Part shown: positions 46,901-60,184 of the stretch, one piece after another | Numbering within the stretch: position 1 is the stretch's first letter | How the letters are laid out: each line of letters starts with the position of its first letter | Origin: Hymenopus coronatus | Taxonomy: Eukaryota > Arthropoda > Insecta > Mantodea > Hymenopodidae | NCBI GenBank assembly: GCA_030762935.1 | Contig: CM060900.1 | Coordinates: 398,181,132 to 398,245,131 of the forward strand | Reading direction: 5' to 3' | DNA length: 64,000 bases | Translations under genes and position numbers: made by a program | Notes under the pieces: generated by a model | Seen by the model: only the letters and a program-made list of their open reading frames with translations | Told to the model about the DNA's origin: nothing | Database searches by the model: none

Positions 46901-47830
46901 CAAACATTATGTCGAATCAAAACATTTCGCATAATTGCGAGAAAATTAAGGACATGTAGATATATCTAAAGTTATCAAATGAATGGACGAATAAAAAAAA
47001 GACAAAAACTTGTCAACTGCATGACATGTCACATTATTTCATACATGTAATTAAATGTGCATAGTCTTTATAAATCTCACACTAACACTTCTTTGAATAT
47101 GTAGGCGTTTTTGGAAAAAAATATTACGGTTTATAAGTAGCTAAAAGCGTAGCTTAATCGTGATATAAATGCAATTAGTAATTTTCGACACTGTCATCCT
47201 CAGTTACTGGTGAAAGGGATATAATGTAGGATATTCAGTGTTTTCTCTGCTGATCAAATCATTTACGTGCCCAACAATGGTCCAGTTTCATGGTTCTGTA
47301 ATTTGAATTTCTTGGACACATTTTTAAGTCGCCATAATTCTTTCGTTTTGTATGGTGATTCTTTATACTAAGTGCTTCCCCTAGGCATTATTGCATTCAA
47401 AATATACTTGCAATATGTTTTAACTACTGAATTATTCATACTAAAATCACATAATTGTTATAGTAACGTTGTTGCAAATAATTTTGGGAATATAAACAAC
47501 CATGGCTAAATGATATTTTATTATTTAAAATGTTACAATAATCATATTTTGTACTTTACTATATTGTTGTTATTCAATTCATCATGAACTTGTCAAACTT
47601 TCCCTTTTTGCGCGGACAAGATATGTTGATCTATATACCAAGACTTTCTCAGCCAATAACTCTGAACTGCATAAGTGTTTACGTAGAAAAATATATCCTT
47701 TCAAAAGTACAGTTGATGATCTAAAACATTACACTAATATCTCAGAATTGAAGAAAAATTGTGGTCCTCACGTTTTGCCCATGTGCCCTTCAATTCTTAA
47801 ATAGTTGGCTTCAATTTAGCTACCCTCAAA
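43901..47830. other. mostly featureless; possible SINE at about 44790-45070
   Basis: Around 44815-44870, GGCGGTAACCATTGAGGCTT followed by CTGATTCGATTACCG looks like an A-box/B-box pair. The more GC-balanced body runs to about 45070. No second copy was seen in the window. The remainder is AT-rich and unrecognised. Confidence 0.35.
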
Positions 47831-49095
47831 CGAATATATCGTAGAAAGAATGTAAACAATACCGTTGAGTCACTGGCGGGCAGGCTAACGCAGTCTGGTA
47901 AGTGGTGTCTGCTCACTCTAGACGCTAAAAGGGATGGATAGCCTGAGATATTCGCCTTGCCTTTAATGCTTATTGTTAATCATTCCTTGTATTATTATCG
48001 ACTAGACCTCAGACTTCATTGTCTGCCTTCTCAAGTACCCTGCGCTTGGAACGCTTTGTTGGCATACAGGAGATAACGAACAATTCGTTCGCTCCGTGGA
48101 ATATGCACAGAGCGGTGAAGGACAAGGTTGCTCCTTGATTTGAATGACAATCAACAATTTCTGTAATATAATTTTACTGTCCCAATTCTAATACCAAGCA
48201 TTAATAATATTTTAATGGAATACAAATGATAAAGCAACCCTCTTATTTATGTTTTCTATTGCAATGAAAAAGCAGGTTTTTCTAAAGCGTCAAGAGGAAA
48301 TGGATTTGACGGCGCAGATAGTGCATCTTCAATTATATTTTTGCCAAGCATCTTTGTAGTTTTTGTATGCTACTTAGAATTGCAGTGATTGTGAATGAAA
48401 ATCATCATCTGGCTTTTAAACTGTTTATAACTTGAGTTCCAAATTACCTTTCTTTCTCTTATTGTGAAATACCCACGTCCAAACAAGCCCAGAAATTCAA
48501 ATAGCTTTGTGATATGTATGTGTGTGTCATAAAATATGCACTTTTTAGATATACTAATGACGAAATTAAATGCAGTATATATGTTCAGTAAGCTTTTCTC
48601 TTGTTTCATATCTTAACCATTGATATGATGATTACAGCATGATTCAGTTATTTGGGAGGCTAAAACTCCCTTCTCATTTGGTTGACAATTATTTATGTGC
48701 TACTTCCTTTTGGCTGGCATTAAACTATTGTAGGTGCAAGTTAATCATTATTTGCCATGAAATACTTAGTCAAGCATGGATATAGCTAAAATCGGTGGAT
48801 TATCACGTTCGGAATACATGGAGACAACGGCACGAGAGTAATTAACAAATAAATAACTACAGTCTCTAAGGAATCCTTCAGTACAAACCGAATCATAATG
48901 AATTTTCTAACCAAATTCCTGTAGTACTCTAGAGGCATTCCTCATAAATTAATATTAGCCTTCAACTTACACGTAGTTATGTGAATGCGAGATATTACAC
49001 CGGGCATTTATATACATGTAATGATCATCTTTGCCACAGTCTGGTATTATGGTGGCTCTCGTATCTTAAGTCTCCTATGACGTTTAAGATAACTG

Positions 49096-49128
<33 letters not shown>

Positions 49129-51025
49129 AAGAGATCTGTATTTGGTTCCTAAAAAGTAAAGGTGTTTTCCACCAGTTTATAGAGTTTTGCCATCCTTGCC
49201 AACCCGATTGTCTAGAAATAGGTGATTCTCTTTTGCATCACGGTCCATTTCATGTTTTTTTTTTTTTTTTTTCATCGAAGAAATTAGAGTGATCTATCTT
49301 GTTTCTTAAGTAAGCAATGATAGGAGATTCGCTAAAGTAGCTATGACCCCTTTCTGGTATAGTAAACGAAGTAAGCTTATTTTTAGCATTTCGAGCTCGA
49401 CTGGAATTAAGCAGACTTTGTTGTATTGAAAATTTGAAAATTAGTTTTTGGACGATCGTATTTATTCCTGTACTTCCGGCTCATAATGCGGCAGTAAGTT
49501 CAGTTTACTGCATTCATATACCAACTTAACCCACCTGCACGTTTACCTTTGCTTTTGATATGTTTGTAATTGCAGACATGAAGTTTAACGATCGTTCTAA
49601 CCCAACAACCACAAAACTCAGAGCGGAGCTGCAGGGAGAGCTTGGTAGCCAATACGTCACTGCGTCCTGCAACTTTATTTCCAACAATCGATTCAGACGT
49701 TACGTTAGCCTGCCCTCAATGCTGAGCTGTATTCCATGCTGAGGGTAGACTTCTGAGTAGCTAGTTACTCGCTACTACACGTTTGACGCGCATGCAAGCT
49801 GGAACAGCCTGAGCTAAATGCATAAATAAAACAGAAAAACCTGCCTCCGATTTGTCTCTTAAAGCTCTTCCTCAACAATCCTGTAGCTTAAGGGTTTGTA
49901 TTATAATGTCTGTTTTGCTCTTCGATCGAAATAAAATAAATCAAACAGAAATATGTAAGACAGAAAGTTAGTTTGCATGTATAAACATGTATCTTATTCT
50001 GTTGGTAAAGCTTGCGCTAAAGGCGAAGCGATACAAATTTATAACTGGAATTTAGATTCTCTATATTATATATTCCTCTATTTCTTATTGCTATATTCAA
50101 CCATTTATATGTGTTCTTGTTAATGTTTGTACTTGATGACCTTTGTCCTTGAAGCAGCCTTAAAATAAATGAAGCTATGAAATAAATAAACACAAACATT
50201 AATATAAAACAAAAATGCGCTAATCTGTACTTATATTCATCAATTATAGGTACATCATGAAAGAACATCTGTTAAAGAAGATATGTGTTCCAAATCTGCC
50301 ACAGAATTATAGGTCGCAGAAATGGGTACCTATTAAATCTTGACATTTGAAGAGTGATGCAATTAAGATGTTTTAATACATGCATTACTGGAATAAATTA
50401 CATACTTTCAATTCCTGTAGAGGCAAATAATATAACTAAAGATGATGATGCGATAGTATTATTGATTGCGAAAATGTTGATAATTCTTTAGGCTATCTGA
50501 ACTCTAGCTTTTAAAATATACTTTGACGCAAGGTAATGTACAAGTACTAAGTTTTAATTGATTTTAAGTAGCTGACAAAATGCACACTGTCAGCATTAAC
50601 CTACTAATATTTTTAAATAGAATACCGAATGTTTCGAAATGCTTATTAGTGTGTTAAGAAGGTCCAAAAACATTCGATACCAACCGTAATTTAATTTTTA
50701 TATACAAAATGTGTGATCCTAGAATTAAGTATACATTTATGTAATAGTTCTGATATGATATTATGCGCTATAGAATACACAACAAATTGATAATACGAAA
50801 TAACAGTTTCGGAAATTTGTTTCACTAATGAAGTTGTGTTACACAATGTAGGCGTATTTATTGCAGTAGGTGTGTTGGTTTCAGTCTGTTATCCAATACT
50901 TGGAAATACAGCAACGCTACTATTCTTTGGTCAGTTTTTGAGACAGTGGAAGGGGAACAAACGTAACCGACCTAGGCACGAGAAACCTGTTTCTGTATCT
51001 TTGCCCTTTCTCAAGTTACTGACCA
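47831..51025. other. no gene recognised; poly-T tracts
   Basis: Poly-T runs lie at 49098-49127 and 49255-49272, with about 127 bases between them that could be a minus-strand retroposon. GC-balanced patches at 47850-48130 and 49560-49810 have no recognisable domain. Confidence 0.4.
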
Positions 51026-51205
51026 TTAATATGTTCGAGCGTTTCCCCTATATTTCTTATTTCTTGTAGCCTTGGTAGCATACCATGGTGCACTGAAAAT
51101 TTCTCCCAATAGCGTATTTTGGAACATTTGAATAGTTTTGATATTGGAGTTCTTGGTGCATTTCCAGTGCTGCGCTCCATTCGGCCATAATGATTTAGCA
51201 CTTGC
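51026..51205 (-). pseudogene. jockey-type LINE ORF2 C-terminal fragment
   Basis: The minus-strand frame between two TAA codons encodes SLWPNGAQHW, then SNIKTIQMFQN and IFSAPWY. Jockey-clade reverse-transcriptase proteins end with the same order: a WTYG-QLWG segment, then SNIK-IQ-FQ-K-LR-I-APWYV-N. Several core residues have drifted and the following sequence has multiple stops, so it is a dead copy. No reverse-transcriptase catalytic motif was found nearby. The 51016-51213 open frame is the same DNA in another register. Confidence 0.68.
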
Positions 51206-52594
51206 TTATACAAGAAAAATTCATATTCGCTCTGAAAGTTTCTTCCAAATAACGAGCATAAGTTTCTTTATTGTATTTTCAGTTCCTTTTCCTTCATTTT
51301 GAAAAAAAAAATCATTTCAGTATGCAATGCCATCCCCAAATACTTTGCTCAGTTAGAATACTAAATGGTTTTACCAGTAGTTACTATCGGAACTATTTTA
51401 TACTTTTTGTTTCTAAAATGTTATAATAATTTAAGATTTAATACAAAGAATTATTTTAGCCAGTAAACGTTGCTATGCTGGTCTAAAATGTATCAAATAA
51501 AAACACGATATGAAGTGTAGATATAACGGTAAAGGGACTAAGCTCTATTCGTCGTTTACAGACCAAACCTGGCCAGTGCTTACAACTATATGCTATCGGA
51601 TAGACAGAACTTTATGGAAGAATGTTGCACCGCACTGTGATGGCAAGTTCAACTTACAGGGTTTCACTTTCGTCTGCAACAAGCAGGTAACTTACAAGCC
51701 GATTTGCAACATCATTAATCCAGTATATTCGCTGGGATGAGGAACTGAAGGTAGTACGTGAAATAGTCGTGCTACCTTGTCGAGTTTCACGTTTCCCAAG
51801 CCAGAAATCGATGGGATGATTACATTGTCTCCACATTACGCATGTTGAACTGTAGGTTGTGGCCGAGACCAGGAAGAACCAAATGTGTGCCGGTGAAACG
51901 CTTGTGATTACTCTGCACATTCTTGTGCGGTCAGCTTTTACATGCATTTTATACTATATAAAGACAAACCTATTTGTGGTTTCTGTAACTGAGTTGATCG
52001 TTTTCTGGGTCCATCAGTGCTCGAGTGCTGCGCATTTGTTTTTGTAAAGCGCAATTAAGCAGCTTTTTATGTCAAAAGCTTTATTTTATTTCTTTTCATT
52101 AATTAAGTAAATTGATTCAGGATATTTTGAAAGCTTAACTTTATCAAAACTAGATAAAGATGGCATTTGAGATAGCTCTAAAATCGTCTAGTTAGGGAGC
52201 AATAAGGTAATTACTGATCAAAATCCTCCTCATCCTCCTACTCCTACTGCTCCTGCATTCAAGGCAATTGCTTCAATTTGCGTAAAATTCGTTGAACTGA
52301 AAGACAACGGAGTACAAATTGGACCTCCTCTACTTATCCATCTTTAACGAAAATTACTAAATCAAAAGTTGAAAGGTAGCTGCAGTCGTGGTGTGGCAGC
52401 CAGAATTCAATTGACAGTCAGACCATGCAAATAATTTCCTAAAAACTTAACTTGAATGTCTGACACTAGATGCGGAGGAAAACAACCACCTAAAAATATA
52501 TTGTGTCTTTATTTTAATGTCGAAATAAGCATTTGGCTTCCTTTACGGGAAAATTAAAGGAGAATGACAATAATATATCTGCAGCGTGACCGTA

Positions 52595-52660
52595 AGCATA
52601 AAGAAAGAAAGAAAAAGAAAGGACGAAAGAAACAGAGAAAGCATGAAAGAGAAAAAGCAT
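52595..52660 (+). repeat. GAAA-rich purine tract
   Basis: Imperfect AAAG/GAAA units. It yields the lysine/arginine-rich frame at 52564-52866, which is not regarded as a protein. Confidence 0.8.
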
Positions 52661-52698
52661 CGGGTTGGACTATTTATTTTCGTTCTGGATACTTGTAT

Positions 52699-52912
52699 AG
52701 GTCCTGTCTTCCAGGTACTTTTTCTCAGTTGATGTTCCATCTTGCGAATATCTATGTAGGTATGTATTCATTCCATTATTCTCAACATAAAAGAATTAGG
52801 TTCGGTTTTCCTGTACTTATTCTCATGATGTTAAGTTCATGTTCCTTCTTGCAAATACCTATCTAGGTATGTACTCATTCAATTATTCTCAACATAAAAG
52901 ATTTAGAAGGAA
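52699..52912 (+). repeat. 107-bp tandem duplication
   Basis: The block CTTGCGAATATCTATGTAGG is repeated 107 bp later as CTTGCAAATACCTATCTAGG, and TTATTCTCAACATAAAAGA occurs in both units. Divergence is modest, suggesting a fairly recent local duplication. Confidence 0.8.
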
Positions 52913-55900
52913 AGCTAAAACGCGCATCCCTAATACCCATTTAGAAAATTCTCTAAAATTTCCACCTCATTGATAAAACCAGATACAGACAGGCGATAAA
53001 ACATAATATAGTGTCACTGCGAGACACTCACATTTATCTGTAATTTAAATTAGTCCTTGAATAGCCAAGAATGAAGAACTGTTTCTTTAAGCATACACGT
53101 TTTATATATGATTGATAAAAATTGTGTCAATGACGGTTGCGGTGTAATAGGTGTTTAAATTCAATAATAGCAACATATCTGGCAAATTTGAAGGTGTCTA
53201 ATATGATGTCTCAGAGTCAACCCTATCGTTTTTAGTAAGCTGTATCATCGTTATATGCTGGCAAATAAAATACAGCTATATTTTCGTGATCTAAAAACAA
53301 CAAAAACATTTAAGGAGAGCAGAGAGATTATTTCAAATAGTCTCTTTTCCCATAGACAAACTTGATTTTGCTTTGTTAGTATTTCCTAGTTTGGGCATGT
53401 ACTCGTGGATAGTGTATGCTCTTACACAATTATGATGTGAAGCTGTTAATGAATACTACAGTTCTTGTTGAATTTTGTCATCAAATTAAACGATTTGTTT
53501 AAAATCAAATTAATACATTTTCTTTCGAAGTTGTGCCTATTCCCAAGAAGGGACCAGGTAGTTTTATCAGAATAAGTTGCTTCCTCGTCCATGTTTGGGA
53601 GATCTGCACCTTTATTCAGTCTGTCATAGGGCGTTGAGCATTTTATGACTGTCTTAATGAATAATGAATATTTGTATCAAGTAAAATAAAGCTCAGCCTG
53701 TTAATGTGGGCTCAAAACATCTGTCTGTATTATTTGAGAAATATATAGCCTTATATGAAGTGATCACGACTTCCAATTTTCTCTATGATTCTTGATATTT
53801 CTGTCTACTTAGACTAACTCGATGCCGATCGAAGTATGAATGCACCGACATGCCAACCAAGTGCCAACAATAATTACTTACTGGAAATTGAACATGATTA
53901 GTTCATGATAGATTCTATGACCATAATGTAAGCTCTGGTTTCGCAGAGGTAGTATTGTTTTTGTTTTACTGTTAATTTTTTCCATTATCGCACCGTGCTT
54001 TTATAAGTCTTGCAGAAATTGCGAAGTTGAATTTATAATTATCGTGACACTACACCAATGCCAACTTTTGGAAATATATACAGATAAGGCGAACAGATTT
54101 CTTGGGAATAACTTCGACATTCAATTTAAGTATGATTAAAGAGATAGGAGTACTTGTCAAATGTGAAACAAACAATAATTTCGTGCCAGCTTTTCAAAGT
54201 ACAAAGTGTTGAATTTGCATTGTACCAAATCAAAAGTATATCGTGATATTATCACGTCTACTTGCCATGTCAGATAATACCTACGCGTTTATGCGGTAGG
54301 TATTGTATTCCTTCGACTTACGCAGTAGAAGCCCTGAATGCTTTTGCGTATGTCTATCCAACTACGAATACATTGTAACCTATTCGAGCTTTTCGGTAAC
54401 TAATTGCCGCCATATTGCTGCATTCCTCATTCCAAAATAATTGTAATCTTGTTTAACATGACATATAGGGAGTATGTATATATTTTAAAGTGTGTATTTC
54501 TATCTTTATTTAATAGTGGACGGTACTCAACATTTCGTTAGCCCCTGGACTAGATACATATTTTCAATCATTCTCGTACATCAGCTGCATTAAATTACCT
54601 AAAAGCAACCCGAGAATTCTATGAATGCTTACACAACTTCACTGCTGTGATTCAAGTATCTTTTAGATTTCTTTTGGAAATAATATGTGTATAGTTAGGT
54701 GTATATACATTAACTGGTCGACGTGGGTTAAGGTTAGGAAGTTTGAAACAGTTTTGGCTTTAGCTGGAATTCCAGAGATCCGTAATAAGTAGAATGATTA
54801 TCTATTCAGTCTTCTCAAATCTCCTCATTTAGGTAAATCGGTACGTGTGTGGAGAAGAGTTTGATGCAAGTTGCACACACACAAATTTCCGTTTTTATTG
54901 ATGGTTAGTTTATATGAAGGGCTTCCTATAATTTCTGATGGCAATAATGATAAACGAAATCTTAATAATTCTGCTACATTATTTCCCCCCGAAAAGAATC
55001 TGGTGAAGTCAACGGTGTTCGTGGATTAAAGGGTCTTATTGATAAAACACCTGGCTCAATTAAATCACTTTGAATGCAGTGAAGGATTGCAGCTGTTCCT
55101 TCGCACAAACATGTGTACCAAACGGTAACTATAGCCTGAGGTTGTCAGCTTGCATTCTGCATATAGGTCACAGATGACCAACACCTCAGGTGTTCCACAG
55201 CACCTTTGGAAAGTTCTCTCGGCCTTGAGGCTAATTAGATTCTCCTGTTTCGTAACGTATAGAGATAGCACGTAGGTAAATCCATAAAGAATGATACGTG
55301 TCCGTTGCAAGCCAGACAACTTAGGCCAGACTTTCACCGCCAGCCCGGATAATGCCCAGCAAATGGTGGCGATTTAGCAAAAAACGTCCAACGCCAATCA
55401 AGAATGACCTTGGTAAGCTTTATTTCAGGCCGGTAGAACGGAGAAACAGTACAGCTGGACGTTATATACACTCAAGATAATGTTTACTGCAATGGCGGAA
55501 AGTTGAACCAACATCTGTGCAAATGGTTCTATTCATTTTCTTAACCCTCTCATTGCTAAATACAAACTTGACTCCGGAAAATATTACTTTAATCAATTCT
55601 AGCAGGCACATCGGAACAGAGAAAACATAGGTGTTTTGGCGCTTAATAATTTATAGCATTTCAAAATTTAACGTTGTTTCCACACTTTCTTATGTGGTAT
55701 ATGCAGAATTATGTTGATTCTGTGCTTACGAACGCTGTTGCCATGGATGGTAAGTAGAAATTCCCAAACGTAATCTCTTCGCTAGAGTTGAACAATTTAT
55801 TCTACTGAAGAAGATGTGTTGATCGGATAAAAGCTGTGTAAACAAAAGAAATCTAAACACAGAAAAAAGAAGCAAGTAATACTGGTGCCGTGTAATATCA

Positions 55901-56337
55901 TTACAGTACAAACATTTATTTACCATATTTATGGTAACAGCACAATTATCACAAACTTCCTGTAGACCTTAATTTATTGCTTCTTAGAACGAAATATATC
56001 AGGACATCAATTCATGACTCTGTTTAGATTCCTTTGGTAAAACCTCAGCACATCCGGTCATCCAAACTTCTTCAATTTCTGCTCTGTTACATATGCTGCC
56101 TGTAACTTTTTCCAAAACAATGGAGAAGAAAGTTCCAAATCAAGTTGCATATATTGCAGCTTTCGCTAAATGAAATTATGGTGACACAGCTAGTTATACT
56201 AATTTACAAACATGTTCACAAATTAACATGAGTTCGCGATTAATGTTTAACTACGGCAGATTGGTGGGCAACGCTTAAAGTTTGAAATCCGTGCTTTAAC
56301 ACTGTACACTATTCTGACTAAAATATAAATTATTCTG
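52913..56337. other. no gene or known repeat recognised
   Basis: A more GC-balanced patch at 55020-55480 carries a 90-codon minus-strand frame (55065-55337) with no recognisable domain. The rest is AT-rich and unstructured. Confidence 0.4.
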
Positions 56338-56590
56338 CTCGCCTCTCAAATAGGTGGCCCAGGTTCGATCTCAGAGGATCACATGTGATTTATGGTGGAC
56401 GAAGCGGCGTCTGAACAGTTTTGCTCTGGGTTCTCCGGTTTCCCCGCCATTCATTCCACCACTTGCTCCAGTCCATTTCACCATCATTTCATATCATCCA
56501 CTTCCTCACTCTCATACCAAATATCGGGCTCGTCACCCATTTCTGGTTTCTCTCTGATCCAAAGCATCTGCTCCAAGTTTGCTCTGCGGA
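56338..56590 (+). repeat. tRNA-derived SINE, family D, copy 2
   Basis: GCCCAGGTTCGATCTCAGAG (56356-56375) carries a B-box. The body reads GATTTATGGTGGACGAAGCG, GGGTTCTCCGGTTTCCCCGC, CATTCATTCCACCACTTGCT and ATCGGGCTCGTCACC, matching the 7455-7742 copy read on its minus strand. The head before the B-box is truncated. Three overlapping frames of 60-67 codons here are incidental. Confidence 0.82.
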
Positions 56591-56969
56591 AATAAGTATG
56601 TAAATATCAACAATTTGAAATATCGGTATAATTTTCAGAATATGGTAACACTAATAAAACAAAATGCTTTGAAAACTGCCAGATCATGTAATGTACAATA
56701 TTGTTCTTTCTTTCTCAGTATCAAGTATTTTAATTTTCTGTATACTTTCTGGATTCACTGGTGGTGTCGGGTCTTCTGAATGAACAACGTTATGACTTTG
56801 GTCCCTTTTAGCGTAAATTAATTTTTAGACATTACTTTTGAGCTTTAAATATACGGTTTTGGGTTTCGATGTTTTACGGAAAAGACTTCTGGTGGCATTA
56901 CGTGTCTCGTTTACTTCTTGGGACAAGTCTATTACCGCTGCTGATTGTTGGCCTTCTGTAAATCAAATC

Positions 56970-57215
56970 GTTAACTGCGTGGTTCTTAGTGCCCCATTCC
57001 ATTGGGCGTGAAGGACCACTTTATTTTAGTCAGAGGTCTTTACATTAGGCTTGAGGTTCTTTTACGTGCCGTAGATATACGACACGGGACCAACGGTTTT
57101 GCTCCTCTTCCAAAGGAAGTTATGCTAAGGATTTTTACGCCCGGGGAAAAAAAAAAAAAAAAAAAAAAAAAAAACCATCGCCTTCCGACCTGGAACCAGA
57201 GAAGGTAAACTAGAA
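56970..57215 (-). repeat. tRNA-derived SINE, family C, copy 3
   Basis: Minus-strand blocks are GGAAGGCGATGG, CCGTTGGTCCCGTGTCGTAT, GGCACGTAAAAGAACCTCAA and GACCTCTGACTAAAATAAAG, as in copy 2. A 28-base poly-A run (57147-57174) interrupts the head after GGCGATGG, and the tRNA-like part is truncated. Confidence 0.8.
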
Positions 57216-59499
57216 GTGCTCCGCGCAATGCATTACCGTGTTTTTTATGCCCTGTATGGCCAATCTACATTCAATTGAGATGTTGCGAATAGTAAGGGCG
57301 AACTCAACAAATGCACTTCATAGAAAAATATCGACATTTTTTAAATTATTTAATTCGGGTGAACTCAACAAAAGCCGATTTGAACAAATGGTGTAGCCTG
57401 CCTTTCGACTACTATTTATTCAAAAAATATGCTGATGTCTTACTTTTTGTTTCCGGCATTGTTTATAAAGGGTCAAGTCTTGCAGATACTCCTATTTAGC
57501 TCAAATTGAAATTTATGCTATAACAGGTTATCTATAGACGCAAGCAGTTTCTCAGTTGGTAATCGATAGCATAGATACTCGGGGAACATGATCCCCAAAT
57601 AACTGTGACTATATAGCTTTAAGATTGTGGTCCCTGCCACTCTATGTTACTCGAAACATTTGCAGTAATACCATACCTTTATTTTTGACTACTAATTTTC
57701 CACATTATAATTATTTCCTTGGCTCAATATACGTTTCATTTTCACGGTATCTCAGCGGTAGAACGTAGGTATAGAATTTCGAAACCTGACCGTGGCACAG
57801 ACTTTTTCAAATTTGATACTCATTTCGGACTTTATGCAAATGTAGTGTGCTAGGATATTTGCTAGTCGTATAAATAACTCTGTGTTGAGATATTGATCCA
57901 GGTTTATCCTGTGTAATAAAACGTTTCGTATAGAAGGCTGGAAAATATATTTTCTAAATTTTAATATGTGCTTAACCTACTTAGTGGTAACTTATTTTTA
58001 AAAATCTAGTTTGAACGTGAACAATTCAAAGCTGCACCTGTAGGGTTTTTAAGGTTAGTTTAACAATAAAGGTACTTTTATAGGTAGTTCAGTACCAGGT
58101 AGCCCAACTGTCTCATATTTGACGTGGGCAGATATCCCTTGGTGTGCTAAAACAGTTGCAGAGCTCAACGGGGCATTTCAAGTAAAATCCTACCAGTGGA
58201 GTATTGGCGACAGTGACCTACGCTTTACACGTCCTGCTATCAGCGTAGACTGTGAGTAGGTCTCCTTATTATTGAAAAGAATAAGGTCATAAATTATCAA
58301 AGTTTGCTGCAATGTATTAACAAAATCCCACTTTGCCTTATAAATGTTCGGCCAGAAATTTCTATACCGGAGATTTGAAACGAACTATAAAAATATGGTC
58401 AATACTTTCTTTGCATAAAGTGGGGAGCACAAACAAAACTAGGTTAAAAGTGGCTAACAGCTTGCAATTCTGAGGAGAGGAATTGTTTTGCTTCTCTTCA
58501 TTGTCATTTATTAAAGATGCTAGTGGATGGTGACCACTGGGTTTTCATTTCTTGCTCTGGAAAGTCCATAACTTAGTTGTGTGGACTGAGTTAAGTTTCC
58601 CACAGAGTTAATGGCGGTACACGACGCTGTTATAGGTAAATTACCCAAAATTTGTCCTTTAACAAAGCGTCATCAGGAATTTGGTCCCCAACAGATTCGA
58701 AACTTTGACCGCCAAGTTGCGAACTTAACTGGACCCAGGAACTATTGCAATAAAATATTCCTCAGTAAATAACTAGAAGCAGCTTGTATTTGGAACTTGG
58801 TGCGGTTTGGTGCCATTTGGTACACTATGTCCCTTCGTCCACTAGGCAGGACACAAATGCAGTTTAAATCCGCAGCATTGCACCATGATGTGTAACCAGC
58901 ATGGGTAATTTTCTGCAAATTGGCTAGCTAGTTGCTAGCGAGATCTTGCTATATGCTCTCGGTTTAACCATCAAACTTAGGTATGTTTTTCTGGTTCAGA
59001 AAGGTGTTCGTTTCAGGAGAAGCAATTCTCATCTTATATTAAATTGTCTTGTTGTAGGCTAAATCCGAAAGGTAAAATCAGAACATGGTAACTCATTTGG
59101 TTGGCGCAACGGCAATTTAGGCGGAAGATCCGTACATTAGTTCCCTGTGATTATTAAATTAAAAGTTATCTAGCGTTTATTCGGATGTATAATCTGACTT
59201 ACATCTGACTTCTTTAAGGGGGGATGGTGGTAGACGTTTCATAAAATCATTTTTTCGAAAAATAACTATATGAGCGTTTCATTATTAAACAGTATATTTG
59301 CAAAATACTATGTTAGAATTCGCAACAGAAAGTCATTTAAAATTAATTAACTTTCTTCTGTACTACACCATATTCATTTCTCCCCCTTGTTTCTCACTAT
59401 AAAATTTTTTCAAAATTTAGGTGTTTCTCCTAAACTATCCACTAAACTGTTGTCAAATTTTATACACGTGTTTTAATTATGCTATATAGCACTAGGTAT
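57216..59499. other. no gene recognised; one weak tRNA-like patch
   Basis: At about 57743-57795, GGTATCTCAGCGGTAGAACG followed by ATTTCGAAACCTGACC faintly recalls A- and B-boxes. There is no second copy and no SINE body. Other frames are short and unrecognised. Confidence 0.35.
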
Positions 59500-59880
59500 T
59501 GTGATTTTCAAGTATCTTCTATATAAATAGCTTAGTAACCTTTAATCTGCAAACAAAATTAGCCTCTGATGTCCTCTTCTTTATGAATGACTTTTGCGTA
59601 ACCGGCAAGCCGTAACAGATACTCAAAACTTTACCAAAACAGAGAATGTAGATCTCACCAAAATATACAGTTTGTCAAATAAATTTATTATTGTTATTAT
59701 TATTGTTATTATTATTATTGCTGCTGCTGTGAGTGAACCATTTCCAACATTTTTTTCATATTGTTTTCCATTTTCAGTAGATAGAAAAATAAGCTTTTGT
59801 AAGAGTAATTTGTTGTAGAATAGGTAGAGAAAGACATGCGATTGGAACACATCAGATGCTTAGAACTCGTTTATCTACAG
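59500..59880 (+). repeat. dispersed repeat X, copy 12 (right half)
   Basis: It carries TCTGATGTCCTCTTCTTTAT, GAATGACTTTTGCGTAACCG, AGATCTCACCAAA, AAGCTTTTGTAAGAGTAATT, and TAGGTAGAGAAAGACATG. An ATT-repeat (59685-59720) lies in the middle. The left half is missing. Confidence 0.68.
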
Positions 59881-60029
59881 CTCAGTAAAAAACCTTGAAT
59901 TATGGTGCTTTACACTAACAAAGGATTCGGAAACACAAGTTCAGATGCGTTAGCGTGAAACAGCTTTTTTGGTGGTCCGTTGATTTGTAATGAACATTTT
60001 TACATTTTCTACTGCGCACTTTTAGTAAA

Positions 60030-60132
60030 GAGAGGAAGTAATTCATTCCACCTATACAGAATATATCGATATTTCACCCGAAATACATGTATTGTTACCC
60101 CTGAAAAATAGAAAAAGGCTTGCGTGTGCTTG

Positions 60133-60184
<52 letters not shown>

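Noticed and set aside
51510..51947. Possible secreted cysteine-containing small protein (76 codons, plus strand) opposite a 97-codon minus-strand frame
   Set aside because: No signal peptide, domain or codon bias; both strands are open over the same DNA, which argues for chance.
55065..55337. 90-codon minus-strand frame in a GC-balanced patch
   Set aside because: No motif recognised and no supporting splice or start context; might be an old transposon but cannot be assigned.
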